Part shown: one piece after another, positions 1 to 8,418 of the stretch | Layout: each line of letters begins with the position of its first letter | Numbering within the stretch: the first letter of the stretch is position 1 | Assembly: GCA_964471405.1 (NCBI GenBank) | Contig: CAYYGH010000052.1 | Location: forward strand, 1 to 20,556 | DNA length: 20,556 nt | From: J084 sp964471405 | Lineage (GTDB): Bacteria; Pseudomonadota; Alphaproteobacteria; Sphingomonadales; Rhodothalassiaceae | Direction of reading: 5' to 3' | Translations under genes and position numbers: made by a program | Notes under the pieces: generated by a model | Seen by the model: only the letters and a program-made list of their open reading frames with translations | The model's database searches: none | Told to the model about the DNA's origin: nothing

Positions 1-79
1 TACGGGCCCTCATGCCCTCACAACATGATGCCAGCGGAGGGCGGATGGCCGCGCCACTGCGGGGTCGGGCCGGGGTGCG

Positions 80-1951
<1,872 letters not shown>

Positions 1952-1957
1952 GGCGCT

Positions 1958-1993
1958 GTCTCCTTGGCTTTTTCCGCACGCGGACAAGAAGAC
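1958..1993 (-). promoter_or_regulatory. Shine-Dalgarno sequestering hairpin in the thiC leader
   Basis: On the minus strand GTCTTCTTG (1993-1985) can pair with CAAGGAGAC (1966-1958), giving nine pairs with one G-U. The second arm contains the thiC ribosome binding site AAGGAG. The 18-base loop has its own short UCCG/CGGA stem. The position, just after a TPP aptamer and just before the ATG, fits the expression platform of a translational riboswitch. The pairing is read directly; the regulatory role is inferred. Confidence 0.6.
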
Positions 1994-2091
1994 CAGGCGC
2001 GAAGAGGAAGCGGTGTGGCCCATCGGCTGCGGCGGCGGGGGTTCGGTACGGCCCTTCTGCTTATCCCGGTTCCGCACGGCCGATGCGCGTC

Positions 2092-2218
2092 CATTCCCTT
2101 CGCAGGTCTTACCCTGGTCAGGTTCAAAGGGTCGCCGCGCCGACCGGAGGTGTGCTCCTGTCCGTCACCCGCCGGTCCCAGCGGCCTCTCAGCCCCTTCG
2201 GCGGGGCTCCCCCAGGAA
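2092..2218 (-). promoter_or_regulatory. TPP riboswitch (THI element) upstream of thiC
   Basis: The minus strand carries the conserved THI-box parts in order: GGGGAGCCCC, GGGGCTGAGAGG (pyrimidine-sensing CUGAGA loop), then CCCTTTGAACCTGACCAGGG (ACCUGA), and GCGAAGGGAA closing the outer stem. Between them an extended P3 arm is visible as CCGC/GCGG with an inner GACCGG/CCGGTC stem. It binds thiamine pyrophosphate and represses thiC. There are about 140 bases from the end of the aptamer to the thiC ATG, leaving room for the ribosome-binding-site hairpin at 1958-1993. No terminator with a U-run is seen in that gap, so control is more likely translational. Confidence 0.95.
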
Positions 2219-2228
2219 CGCTGTTCCT

Positions 2229-2257
2229 AATGTGGCCTGTGCCCGAACGGAAGGCAA
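2229..2257 (-). promoter_or_regulatory. Candidate thiC promoter
   Basis: On the minus strand TTGCCT (2257-2252) and CACATT (2234-2229) are 17 bases apart, matching four and three positions of the sigma-70 boxes. Transcription would begin near 2222, at the 5' edge of the riboswitch, which is where it should start. The boxes are weak, so position carries most of the argument. Confidence 0.3.
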
Positions 2258-2270
2258 GGGGATTCGGGCA
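2240..2270. repeat. Inverted repeat TGCCCGAA / TTCGGGCA
   Basis: Eight-base perfect arms (2240-2247 and 2263-2270) are separated by 15 bases, between the small unrecognised gene and the thiC riboswitch. There is no T-run on either side. It may end transcription of the upstream gene, or act as a binding site, since it overlaps the candidate thiC promoter. Confidence 0.5.
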
Positions 2271-2315
2271 TCACTGCAGGTCGGCGGCGCTCGCCCGCAG
2301 GCGGGAGGCCGGAGG

Positions 2316-2660
2316 CTACTGGCGACGGATCGCCCGGCGGGCGGCAGCAAGCTCGTCCATCTTGGCCATGGCCGCCTCCACGGCCTTGCGGCCCACCGGG
2401 GCGAGCCCCTCGACCCGGGCCGATTTGTCGCCGCCAACCGGCTGGATCACCCATTTGATCGCCCCCTCGATGGCCACCAGCTCCAGCACGAAGCCGGAAT
2501 AGAAGCCGTCCGCCTCGTCAGGCCTGGAGGGGTCCGCCTCCTCCGGCCAGAGGAAGACCATGTATGTCATCCGCCAGAAACGGGTGCGGGGCACACGCGT
2601 AATCTCCTCGGCCAGTTCCTCGACCGTGACCGGCGTGCCGTCTTCGAGCTTCCAGCCCAT
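2316..2660 (-). CDS. Small protein of unknown function (114 aa)
   Basis: I do not recognise this protein. It begins MGWKLEDGTPVTVEELAEEI, is soluble-looking with no signal peptide or membrane segment, has an aromatic-rich middle (FWRMTYMVFLW), a central strand-like stretch ending AIKWVIQPVGG, and a charged helical C-terminus rich in Ala, Arg and Lys. The ATG at 2660 is preferred because GGGGAG sits nine bases upstream; the ATG at 2666 would leave only three bases, and the ATG at 2693 has no ribosome binding site. It reads toward thiC on the same strand but is separated from it by the riboswitch, so co-regulation by thiamine is not implied. It is divergent from the CxxC protein at 2854. It is likely a real gene, given its well-placed ribosome binding site and protein-like composition. 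Confidence 0.7.
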   Translation of the reverse strand: MGWKLEDGTPVTVEELAEEITRVPRTRFWRMTYMVFLWPEEADPSRPDEADGFYSGFVLELVAIEGAIKWVIQPVGGDKSARVEGLAPVGRKAVEAAMAKMDELAAARRAIRRQ

Positions 2661-2731
2661 CTTCATGCTCTCCCCGATCGCTGCCGTGAGCATGACTCAT
2701 TCGCAGCGCCCAGGCAACAGAACACGCCTTT

Positions 2732-2763
2732 CTGCTCACGGGATTTCACATCTGCGTGAGCAG
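2732..2763. promoter_or_regulatory. Dyad CTGCTCACG / CGTGAGCAG between divergent genes
   Basis: Perfect nine-base arms (2732-2740 and 2755-2763) with a 14-base spacer lie in the 193-base gap between two divergent genes. The position is that of a regulator binding site or a 5' leader hairpin for the plus-strand CxxC gene. There is no T-run to suggest termination. No regulator gene adjoins it. Confidence 0.5.
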
Positions 2764-2853
2764 GCTCCAGCTTTCGGTGGGGCCGCATTGCCTCTTCAAC
2801 GGGACTGGCCCATATCGGCGATGTGCGCATCGCAACCGAAGGGAGACTGAACC

Positions 2854-3414
2854 ATGACCGAATTCGCCATTCTCGAACCCGATCAGACGGATGAGAAAGC
2901 GCGTCAGCTGCTGGAGGAAGCCGGCCGGAAATTCGGCTTCGTGCCCAATGTGCTCAAGGTCATGGCAGCGGCGCCCGCCCTGCTTGAAGGGTATCTCACG
3001 CTCTCCCGGCTTTTCGAGGAGACCGGTTTTACACCTGCCGAGCGCCAACTGATCCTGCTGGCGCTCAGCCGGGCGAACCGCTGCCATTATTGCGTGGCCG
3101 CGCATTCGACGGTCGGGCGCATGGCCGGATTGTCGGAAGAGGCCATTGCGGCGACTCGCGAGGGACGGGAAATTGCCGGCGATCCCCGGCTTGAGGCGCT
3201 CCGCCGGTTCGCGACGGCTCTTGTCGAGCGCCAGGGGTTCGTGGAGGACGAGGAGCTCGCCGCCTTTCTGGCAGCCGGTTTCGACAAGCGGCAGGTGCTC
3301 GAGATTGTGCTCGCCGCCGGGCTCAAGCTGCTGTCGAACTATACCAATCATCTGGCGCATACGCCGCTTGACGAACCGCTCAAGCCTGCCGCCTGGACCC
3401 CGCCGGAAGGCTGA
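2854..3414 (+). CDS. Carboxymuconolactone decarboxylase / AhpD-like peroxidase family protein
   Basis: The 186-residue cytoplasmic all-helical protein carries the AhpD-type active-site signature: E63, then C77-HY-C80 and H84 (CHYCVAAH), preceded by AERQLILLALSRANR. In AhpD and relatives these residues form a redox-active disulfide that reduces peroxides. The exact substrate here is unknown, and some family members are true decarboxylases without the CxxC, so the CxxC favours a thiol-peroxidase role. The ATG at 2854 follows GGGAG by nine bases. It is divergent from the small unknown gene and converges on msrA, another thiol-based oxidative-damage enzyme, though opposite orientation means no shared transcript. 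The family call is firm; the physiological role is inferred. Confidence 0.85.
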   Translation: MTEFAILEPDQTDEKARQLLEEAGRKFGFVPNVLKVMAAAPALLEGYLTLSRLFEETGFTPAERQLILLALSRANRCHYCVAAHSTVGRMAGLSEEAIAATREGREIAGDPRLEALRRFATALVERQGFVEDEELAAFLAAGFDKRQVLEIVLAAGLKLLSNYTNHLAHTPLDEPLKPAAWTPPEG

Positions 3415-3418
3415 AGGA

Positions 3419-3445
3419 AGGGGCCGGAGCTCCTGCCCGGCCTCT
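3419..3445 (+). terminator. Stem-loop just after the CxxC peroxidase-like gene
   Basis: A nine-pair stem AGGGGCCGG (3419-3427) / CCGGCCTCT (3437-3445), with one G-U pair and a nine-base loop, begins five bases after the stop codon. It is GC-rich and well placed for a terminator but lacks a downstream U-run. Confidence 0.4.
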
Positions 3446-3508
3446 CCCGCAGGCGGCCACAGCATGAGAGGAGGGCAAGAGGGCGGGCAGGAAAAGAGCA
3501 GGCAGGAA

Positions 3509-3568
3509 GGACGGCCGCTGCAGGGCCGGCATCCGCGCTTGCGCAAGGGAGGTGCCTGCAGGCCGTCC
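3509..3568. terminator. Long bulged inverted repeat between convergent genes
   Basis: GGACGGCC-GC-TGCAGG (3509-3524) pairs with CCTGCAGGCCGTCC (3555-3568): 14 pairs with a two-base bulge. A second palindrome, CTTGCGCAAG, sits in the loop. On the minus strand the stem is followed by a pyrimidine-rich tract with a TTTT, so it may end msrA transcription and possibly work in both directions. Confidence 0.45.
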
Positions 3569-3608
3569 CGGCATGCGGACGGCTTCCTCTTTCTGCCCTT
3601 CTTATGGC

Positions 3609-3649
3609 GCATCGCCCGGCGGCCGGTTGGGCGGCGGCCGGGAGGATGC
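3609..3649 (-). terminator. Stem-loop just after msrA
   Basis: GCATC/GATGC outer and CCCGGC/GCCGGG inner arms form an interrupted 11-pair stem with a 16-base loop, starting 11 bases past the msrA stop. No U-run follows on the minus strand, so this is a weak terminator call. Confidence 0.3.
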
Positions 3650-3660
3650 GGAACTTTCCG

Positions 3661-4227
3661 TCAGTCCCGGGCGTCCTTGAGCAGGTGGCGCCAGCGCTGC
3701 CGGGCCTTGGCGACCTTGGGGGCGACGACGCCAGCGCAATAGGGCTGGTCGGGATGGCGGGCGAAATAGTCGCGGTGATAGTCTTCCGCCGGCCAGAAGG
3801 TGCCGGCTTCCACGATCTCGGTAACCACCGGTGCACCCCACCAGCCTTCGGCCTCCTTCTTCATTTCCTCGGCCAGCTGGCGTTCCTTTTCGGTTCTGAC
3901 GAAGATGGCCGAGCGATACTGGGTCCCGACGTCGGGTCCCTGGCGGTTGAGCTGGGTGGGATCATGGGTGGTGAAGAAGACCTCCAGCAGCTCGCGGTAT
4001 GAGATCTGGTCGGGGTCATACAGGATTCGCACCGCTTCCGCATGCCCGGTGGTGCCCGAGCAGACCTCCTGATAGGTCGGATTCGGCTTGTGCCCGCCCG
4101 TATAGCCGGGCACGACTTCATGGACCCCTTTCAGATCCTTGAAGACCGCTTCCACGCACCAGAAGCAGCCGCCGGCGAAGATGGCCTCCGCCCATCGGCC
4201 CTCGCCCTGCCGCTTATCCGTGGTCAT
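3661..4227 (-). CDS. msrA: MsrA, peptide-methionine (S)-S-oxide reductase
   Basis: Repairs oxidised methionine by reducing the S-epimer of methionine sulfoxide, using thioredoxin. The 188-residue protein has the catalytic motif GGCFWC (nucleophile C21), the downstream PGYTGGHKPNPTYQEVCSGTTGHAEA block, THDPTQLNRQGPDVGTQYRS, and a late C164 in YCAG that can act as resolving cysteine. The open frame continues upstream to 4482, but that extension is the antisense of alaS. The ATG at 4227, preceded by GGGGA, gives the family's normal length. There is no signal peptide, so it should act in the cytoplasm. It lies 79 bases downstream of alaS on the same strand and may be read from the alaS transcript. 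Identification is secure. Confidence 0.96.
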   Translation of the reverse strand: MTTDKRQGEGRWAEAIFAGGCFWCVEAVFKDLKGVHEVVPGYTGGHKPNPTYQEVCSGTTGHAEAVRILYDPDQISYRELLEVFFTTHDPTQLNRQGPDVGTQYRSAIFVRTEKERQLAEEMKKEAEGWWGAPVVTEIVEAGTFWPAEDYHRDYFARHPDQPYCAGVVAPKVAKARQRWRHLLKDARD

Positions 4228-4306
4228 CTCCGCTTTCCCCGCCTTGTCCGCCGTTCCGTCATCAAAGGGCCGTGCCCCCGTCGGAAGGAGGAGGGAGCGT
4301 GGCCTT

Positions 4307-6973
4307 TCAGGCCGCCTTCGCCTTCGCGGCGAGCGCCGCTTCGATGGCGGCCAGCGCCTGCAGCGCCTTGCCGCCGTCCGGCCCGCCGCCCTGGGCGAGA
4401 TCTGCTCGTCCGCCGCCGCCCGAACCCCCGACCGCCGCAACCCCGGCGCGCACCAGCTCCACCGCATCGATGCGGCCCGCAAGGTCCTTCGTCACCCCCA
4501 CGAGGACGGCCGCCTTGCCGTCGTTCACGCTCACGAAGGCGACGACGCCCGAGCCGAGCCTCTTCTTCGCCTCGTCGGCAAGGCCGCGCAGCTCCTTCGG
4601 CGGCACGCCCTCCAGCACCTGGCCGAGGAAGGCGACGCCGGCCACCGTCTTCGGCTCCGGCCCGCCGCCGCGGCCCGCGGAACCGGCAAGCGCGAGCTTC
4701 TTGCGGGTGTCGGCAAGCGCCCGCTCGAGCCGGCGGTTTTCCTCGATGAGCTGCGTCGTGCGCTCGGCGAGCGCATCGGCAGGCACGCGCAGAACCTCGG
4801 TCAGTGCGCGCAACCGGTCCTCCAGCTCTTCGGCGAAGGTGACCGCGGCATCACCGGTGAGCGCCTCGATCCGCCGCACGCCGGCGGCCACCGCGGATTC
4901 CGAGACGATCTTGAAGAAGCCGATGTCGCCCGTGCGCTTCACATGGGTGCCGCCGCACAGCTCGACCGAGAACGGCCGGTCCGCCTCCTCGTCCCAGCCC
5001 ATGGCCAGCACGCGCACCTCGTCACCGTATTTTTCGCCGAAGAGGGCCATGGCGCCGGCCTCCACGGCCTCCTCATAGGTCATCAGCCGCGTCTCGACGG
5101 CGCGGTTCTGGCGGATCATCGCGTTCACCAGCCGCTCGATCGCAATGATCTCCTCACGGCGCAAGGCCTTCGGATGCGCGAAGTCGAAGCGCAGCCGGTC
5201 CGGCGCGACAAGCGAGCCCTTCTGTGTCACATGCTCGCCCAGCAGCCGGCGCAGCGCCGCATGCAGCAGATGGGTCGCGGAGTGATTGGCGCGGATCTTG
5301 GTGCGGCGCGCGTGATCGACCTTGAGATGCAGCACCTGCCCCGTGGTGATCCGGCCCTTCTGCACCCGCACCTTGTGAAGCCAGAGATTGTCGAGGACCT
5401 TCTGGGTGTCGCGCACCTCGGCTTCCACGCCGTCGGCCCGCATCCAGCCGGTATCGCCTACCTGGCCACCGGATTCAGCATAAAACGGCGTCTGACTGAG
5501 GATGACGAAGCCCTCCTCGCCCTCTTCGAGCGCGGGCACCTCCTTCTCGCCGCGGACCAGCGCGCGCACCTCGCCCTCGCCCTCTTCGGCGACATAGCCG
5601 ATGAACTCCGTGCCGCCGACGCGCTCCTTGATCTCGAACCACAGCCGGTCCAGCGCCTTCTCGCCGGAGCCTGCCCAGGCGGCCCGCGCCCGGGCCCGCT
5701 GCTCGGCCATGGCCTTCTCGAAGCCTTCACGGTCCACCCCGCGCCCCTCGGCCCTGAGGGCGTCTTCGGTAAGATCCAGCGGAAAGCCGTAGGTGTCATA
5801 GAGGCGGAAGGCGACCTCGCCGGGCAGCGGCGCGCCCGGCGGCAGCTTCGCCACTTCCTCCTCCAGCAGTTTGAGGCCGCGTTCCAGCATGCTGCGGAAG
5901 CGCTCCTCCTCAAGCTTCAGGATTTCCTGGATCAGGGGCTGGGCGCGACGCAGCTCCGGATAGGCGGCGCCCATCTCGTCGACCAGCGCGGGCACGAGGC
6001 GATGCATCAGTGCCTCCTGCGCTCCCAGCATGTGGGCGTGACGCATGGCCCGCCTCATGATCCGGCGCAGCACATAGCCGCGGCCCTCGTTCGCGGGCAT
6101 CACGCCGTCGGCGATCAGAAAGGAGACGGCGCGCAGATGATCCGCGATCACCCGGTGCGAGGGCCGGTGGCGGCCTTCCGCCGGCACCCCGGTCAGATCC
6201 ACGCTGGCGGCGATGAGATGCCGGAAGATGTCGATGTCATAGTTGTCATGCACGCCCTGGAGCACCGCGGCGATGCGCTCCAGCCCCATGCCGGTGTCGA
6301 TCGAGGGCTTCGGCAGCGGCAGACGGGTGCCGTCGGCCTGCTGGTCGTATTGCATGAAGACGAGATTCCAGATCTCGACATAACGGTCGCCGTCGGCCTC
6401 CGGGCTTCCGGGCGGACCGCCCGGGACCTCGGGGCCGTGGTCATAGAAGATCTCGGAACATGGACCGCAGGGCCCGGTATCACCCATCGACCAGAAATTG
6501 TCCGAGGTCGCGATCCGCACGATCCGCTCCTCCGGCAGCCCGGCGATCCGCCGCCAGAGATCGTAGGCCTCATCGTCCTCGTGATAGACGGTGACCCACA
6601 GCCGCTCCTTCGGCAGGCCGAAGACGCCATGGACCAGTTCCCACGCATACCGGATCGCGCCCTCCTTGAAATAGTCGCCGAAGGAGAAATTCCCGAGCAT
6701 CTCGAAGAAGGTGTGGTGGCGCGCGGTGTAGCCGACATTATCAAGGTCGTTGTGCTTGCCGCCCGCGCGCACGCATTTCTGGGCCGAAGCGGCGCGGGTA
6801 TAGGGGCGCTTCTCAAGCCCCAGAAAGACGTTCTTGAACGGCACCATGCCGGCGTTGGTGAACAGCAGGGTCGGATCATTCGCCGGCACGAGCGAGGCGG
6901 AAGGCACCACCTCATGGCCGCGCTCGCCGAAGAATTCGAGGAATGTCTTGCGGATCTCGTTGCTTGTCGGCAT
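4307..6973 (-). CDS. alaS: AlaS, alanine--tRNA ligase
   Basis: Charges tRNA-Ala with alanine and clears mischarged Ser/Gly-tRNA-Ala. At 888 residues it is full length. It has the class II catalytic domain (about 1-250, with GYTARHHTFFEMLGNFSFGDYF and the PSIDTGMGLERIA motif 3), tRNA-recognition helices (about 280-450), the editing domain with zinc ligands HSATH (H564, H568) and CGGTH (C673, H677), a coiled linker (about 735-760) and the C-Ala domain ending in GGGGRADLAQGGG. The start MPTSNEIRKTFLEFF is the family's normal N-terminus; its ribosome binding site (GGAAA) is weak. It is divergent from recA, whereas in rhizobia and relatives alaS commonly follows recA on the same strand. msrA follows downstream. 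Confidence 0.98.
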   Translation of the reverse strand: MPTSNEIRKTFLEFFGERGHEVVPSASLVPANDPTLLFTNAGMVPFKNVFLGLEKRPYTRAASAQKCVRAGGKHNDLDNVGYTARHHTFFEMLGNFSFGDYFKEGAIRYAWELVHGVFGLPKERLWVTVYHEDDEAYDLWRRIAGLPEERIVRIATSDNFWSMGDTGPCGPCSEIFYDHGPEVPGGPPGSPEADGDRYVEIWNLVFMQYDQQADGTRLPLPKPSIDTGMGLERIAAVLQGVHDNYDIDIFRHLIAASVDLTGVPAEGRHRPSHRVIADHLRAVSFLIADGVMPANEGRGYVLRRIMRRAMRHAHMLGAQEALMHRLVPALVDEMGAAYPELRRAQPLIQEILKLEEERFRSMLERGLKLLEEEVAKLPPGAPLPGEVAFRLYDTYGFPLDLTEDALRAEGRGVDREGFEKAMAEQRARARAAWAGSGEKALDRLWFEIKERVGGTEFIGYVAEEGEGEVRALVRGEKEVPALEEGEEGFVILSQTPFYAESGGQVGDTGWMRADGVEAEVRDTQKVLDNLWLHKVRVQKGRITTGQVLHLKVDHARRTKIRANHSATHLLHAALRRLLGEHVTQKGSLVAPDRLRFDFAHPKALRREEIIAIERLVNAMIRQNRAVETRLMTYEEAVEAGAMALFGEKYGDEVRVLAMGWDEEADRPFSVELCGGTHVKRTGDIGFFKIVSESAVAAGVRRIEALTGDAAVTFAEELEDRLRALTEVLRVPADALAERTTQLIEENRRLERALADTRKKLALAGSAGRGGGPEPKTVAGVAFLGQVLEGVPPKELRGLADEAKKRLGSGVVAFVSVNDGKAAVLVGVTKDLAGRIDAVELVRAGVAAVGGSGGGGRADLAQGGGPDGGKALQALAAIEAALAAKAKAA

Positions 6974-7004
6974 TGCCGGTTTCCGTTTCCGTTGCAGTGA
7001 AGAT

Positions 7005-7017
7005 GCCGTCAGACGGC
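7005..7017. repeat. Palindrome GCCGTC-A-GACGGC upstream of alaS
   Basis: Six-base perfect arms around one base, 32 bases upstream of the alaS ATG. It is probably within or near the alaS leader. The role is unknown; as RNA it would be a short hairpin. Confidence 0.4.
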
Positions 7018-7083
7018 GCGCAACCCGGCTCCATCCGGCTCAAGCCGCGCCATCTGGCCGGTGCAACCCTTCTGCCATGTCGC

Positions 7084-7102
7084 GACTTGCCGCCGGCAAG
7101 TC
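7084..7102. promoter_or_regulatory. 19-base palindrome between alaS and recA
   Basis: GACTTGCCGCCGGCAAGTC has perfect nine-base arms around a central C. Perfect arms this long with a single central base look more like a dimeric-protein binding site than a terminator, and no T-run follows. It lies about 110 bases from alaS and 165 from recA. Confidence 0.5.
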
Positions 7103-7145
7103 AAGCACATGAGGGCATCGCATGGATATCCTGACGGGCGGTTTG

Positions 7146-7169
7146 GAACATATCAAGAATATTTTCTTG
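7146..7169 (+). promoter_or_regulatory. recA control region: partial LexA-type box and dyad
   Basis: GAAC-N7-GAAT (7146-7160) matches seven of eight fixed positions of the alphaproteobacterial SOS box GAAC-N7-GAAC. It overlaps a dyad CAAGAA-TATT-TTCTTG (7154-7169). A second GAAC lies at 7178 without a partner. This AT-richer stretch is the likely recA promoter region, but no convincing -35/-10 pair is seen. Confidence 0.45.
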
Positions 7170-7267
7170 CCAATGGAGAACAAATAGGATACAAACGGAG
7201 GCGACTCGGATGCGGATCGCTCGGGCATTGCCTGTGGCGGGGCTTCATGGAATAAGGAGGACGGGGC

Positions 7268-8350
7268 ATGAAAAACGCAGCTTTGAGAGTTGTGGAGGAC
7301 AAGGGCGTGGATCGCGACAAGGCGTTGCAGGCGGCGCTCTCCCAGATCGAGCGGGCATTCGGCAAGGGCTCGATCATGCGGCTTGGTGAGGGCGGGCCGA
7401 AGGTCGATGTGGAGGTGGTGCCCACGGGTTCGCTCGGGCTGGATCTGGCGCTCGGTATCGGCGGGCTGCCGAAGGGCCGGATCGTCGAGATCTACGGTCC
7501 CGAATCCTCGGGCAAGACGACGCTGGCGCTTCATGTCGTGGCCGAGGTGCAAAAGCGCGGCGGGGTGGCGGCCTTCATCGACGCGGAGCATGCGCTCGAT
7601 CCGGCCTATGCGAAGAAGCTTGGCGTCAATCTGGAGGATCTGCTGATCTCCCAGCCGGACACCGGTGAGCAGGCGCTGGAGATCGCCGACACCCTCGTGC
7701 GCTCCGGCGCGGTGGACGTGCTGGTGGTCGACTCGGTCGCGGCGCTGACCCCGCGGGCCGAGCTCGAGGGCGAGATGGGCGACAGCCATGTAGGGCTGCA
7801 GGCGCGGCTGATGAGCCAGGCCCTGCGCAAGCTGACCGGCTCGATTGCCAAGTCCAACTGCATGGTGATCTTCATCAATCAGATCCGGATGAAGATCGGC
7901 GTCATGTACGGCAATCCCGAGACCACCACCGGCGGCAATGCGCTCAAGTTCTATTCCTCCGTCCGGCTCGAGATCCGGCGCACCGGCCAGATCAAGGACC
8001 GCGGCGAGATCGTCGGCAATTCCACGCGGGTCAAGGTGGTCAAAAACAAGCTCGCTCCGCCCTTCAAGCAGGTGGAGTTCGACATCATGTATGGTGAAGG
8101 CATCTCCAAGGCCGGTGAGCTGCTCGATCTGGGGGCCAAGGCCGGTGTCGTGGAAAAGGCCGGCGCCTGGTATTCCTACAACTCCCAGCGCATCGGCCAG
8201 GGGCGCGAGAACGCCAAGGCCTTCCTCAAGGAACACCCCGAGATCGCGGCCGAGATCGAACAGGCCATCCGCCAGCATGCCGGTCTGGTGAGCGAGCAGA
8301 TGCTCACGGGCGGAGAAGAAGAAACGGCATTGAGCGAACCGACCGGATGA
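7268..8350 (+). CDS. recA: RecA recombinase
   Basis: DNA-dependent ATPase that forms filaments on single-stranded DNA, drives strand exchange and stimulates LexA self-cleavage. The 360-residue protein has Walker A GPESSGKT (77-84), Walker B LVVDS (152-156), the FINQIRMKIGVMYGNPETTTGG region with the L2 DNA-binding loop (about 207-224) and a C-terminal acidic tail (GGEEETALSEPTG). A strong ribosome binding site, AAGGAGG at 7254-7260, sits seven bases before the ATG. It stands alone: alaS is divergent and gltB convergent. Upstream there is a partial GAAC-N7-GAAC box, consistent with SOS control. Identification is secure. Confidence 0.99.
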   Translation: MKNAALRVVEDKGVDRDKALQAALSQIERAFGKGSIMRLGEGGPKVDVEVVPTGSLGLDLALGIGGLPKGRIVEIYGPESSGKTTLALHVVAEVQKRGGVAAFIDAEHALDPAYAKKLGVNLEDLLISQPDTGEQALEIADTLVRSGAVDVLVVDSVAALTPRAELEGEMGDSHVGLQARLMSQALRKLTGSIAKSNCMVIFINQIRMKIGVMYGNPETTTGGNALKFYSSVRLEIRRTGQIKDRGEIVGNSTRVKVVKNKLAPPFKQVEFDIMYGEGISKAGELLDLGAKAGVVEKAGAWYSYNSQRIGQGRENAKAFLKEHPEIAAEIEQAIRQHAGLVSEQMLTGGEEETALSEPTG

Positions 8351-8351
8351 G

Positions 8352-8382
8352 ACGGCCATTCGGGCGGCCGTGCCGGACGGCC
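8352..8382 (+). terminator. Candidate recA terminator with alternative stems
   Basis: Immediately after the recA stop, GGCCGT (8366-8371) can pair either with ACGGCC upstream (8352-8357) or with ACGGCC downstream (8377-8382). The downstream stem has a five-base loop and is followed by CTTCATAT, a poor U-run. The position suits a terminator; the strength is doubtful. Confidence 0.4.
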
Positions 8383-8388
8383 CTTCAT

Positions 8389-8418
8389 ATCGAGTCTGAT
8401 CGGATCGAGTCTGATCGG
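8389..8418. repeat. Tandem duplication of a 15-base unit
   Basis: ATCGAGTCTGATCGG occurs twice, head to tail with no spacer (8389-8403 and 8404-8418), identical in both copies. It lies 38 bases after the recA stop. Confidence 0.9.

Noticed and set aside
1..79. Possible start of a minus-strand gene (ATG at 13-11 after GAGGGC) downstream of thiC.
   Set aside because: Only four codons would be visible before the window edge, so nothing supports a real gene.
1952..2077. N-terminal extension of ThiC from a GTG at 2077.
   Set aside because: No ribosome binding site; the extension crosses the riboswitch expression region, and the shorter form has the normal family length and a strong AAGGAG.
4228..4306. 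AAAGGCC / GGCCCTTT pairing between alaS and msrA as a terminator.
   Set aside because: The stem is broken by a mismatch, the loop is long and there is no U-run; read-through into msrA remains more likely.
4228..4482. N-terminal extension of MsrA to 4482.
   Set aside because: The extra residues are arginine-rich antisense of alaS and precede a normal MsrA start.
4139..7000. Very long plus-strand open frame opposite alaS (and similar ones opposite thiC, gltB and the restriction-modification gene).
   Set aside because: These are GC-rich antisense shadows with His/Arg/Ala/Gly-rich translations and no recognisable domains.
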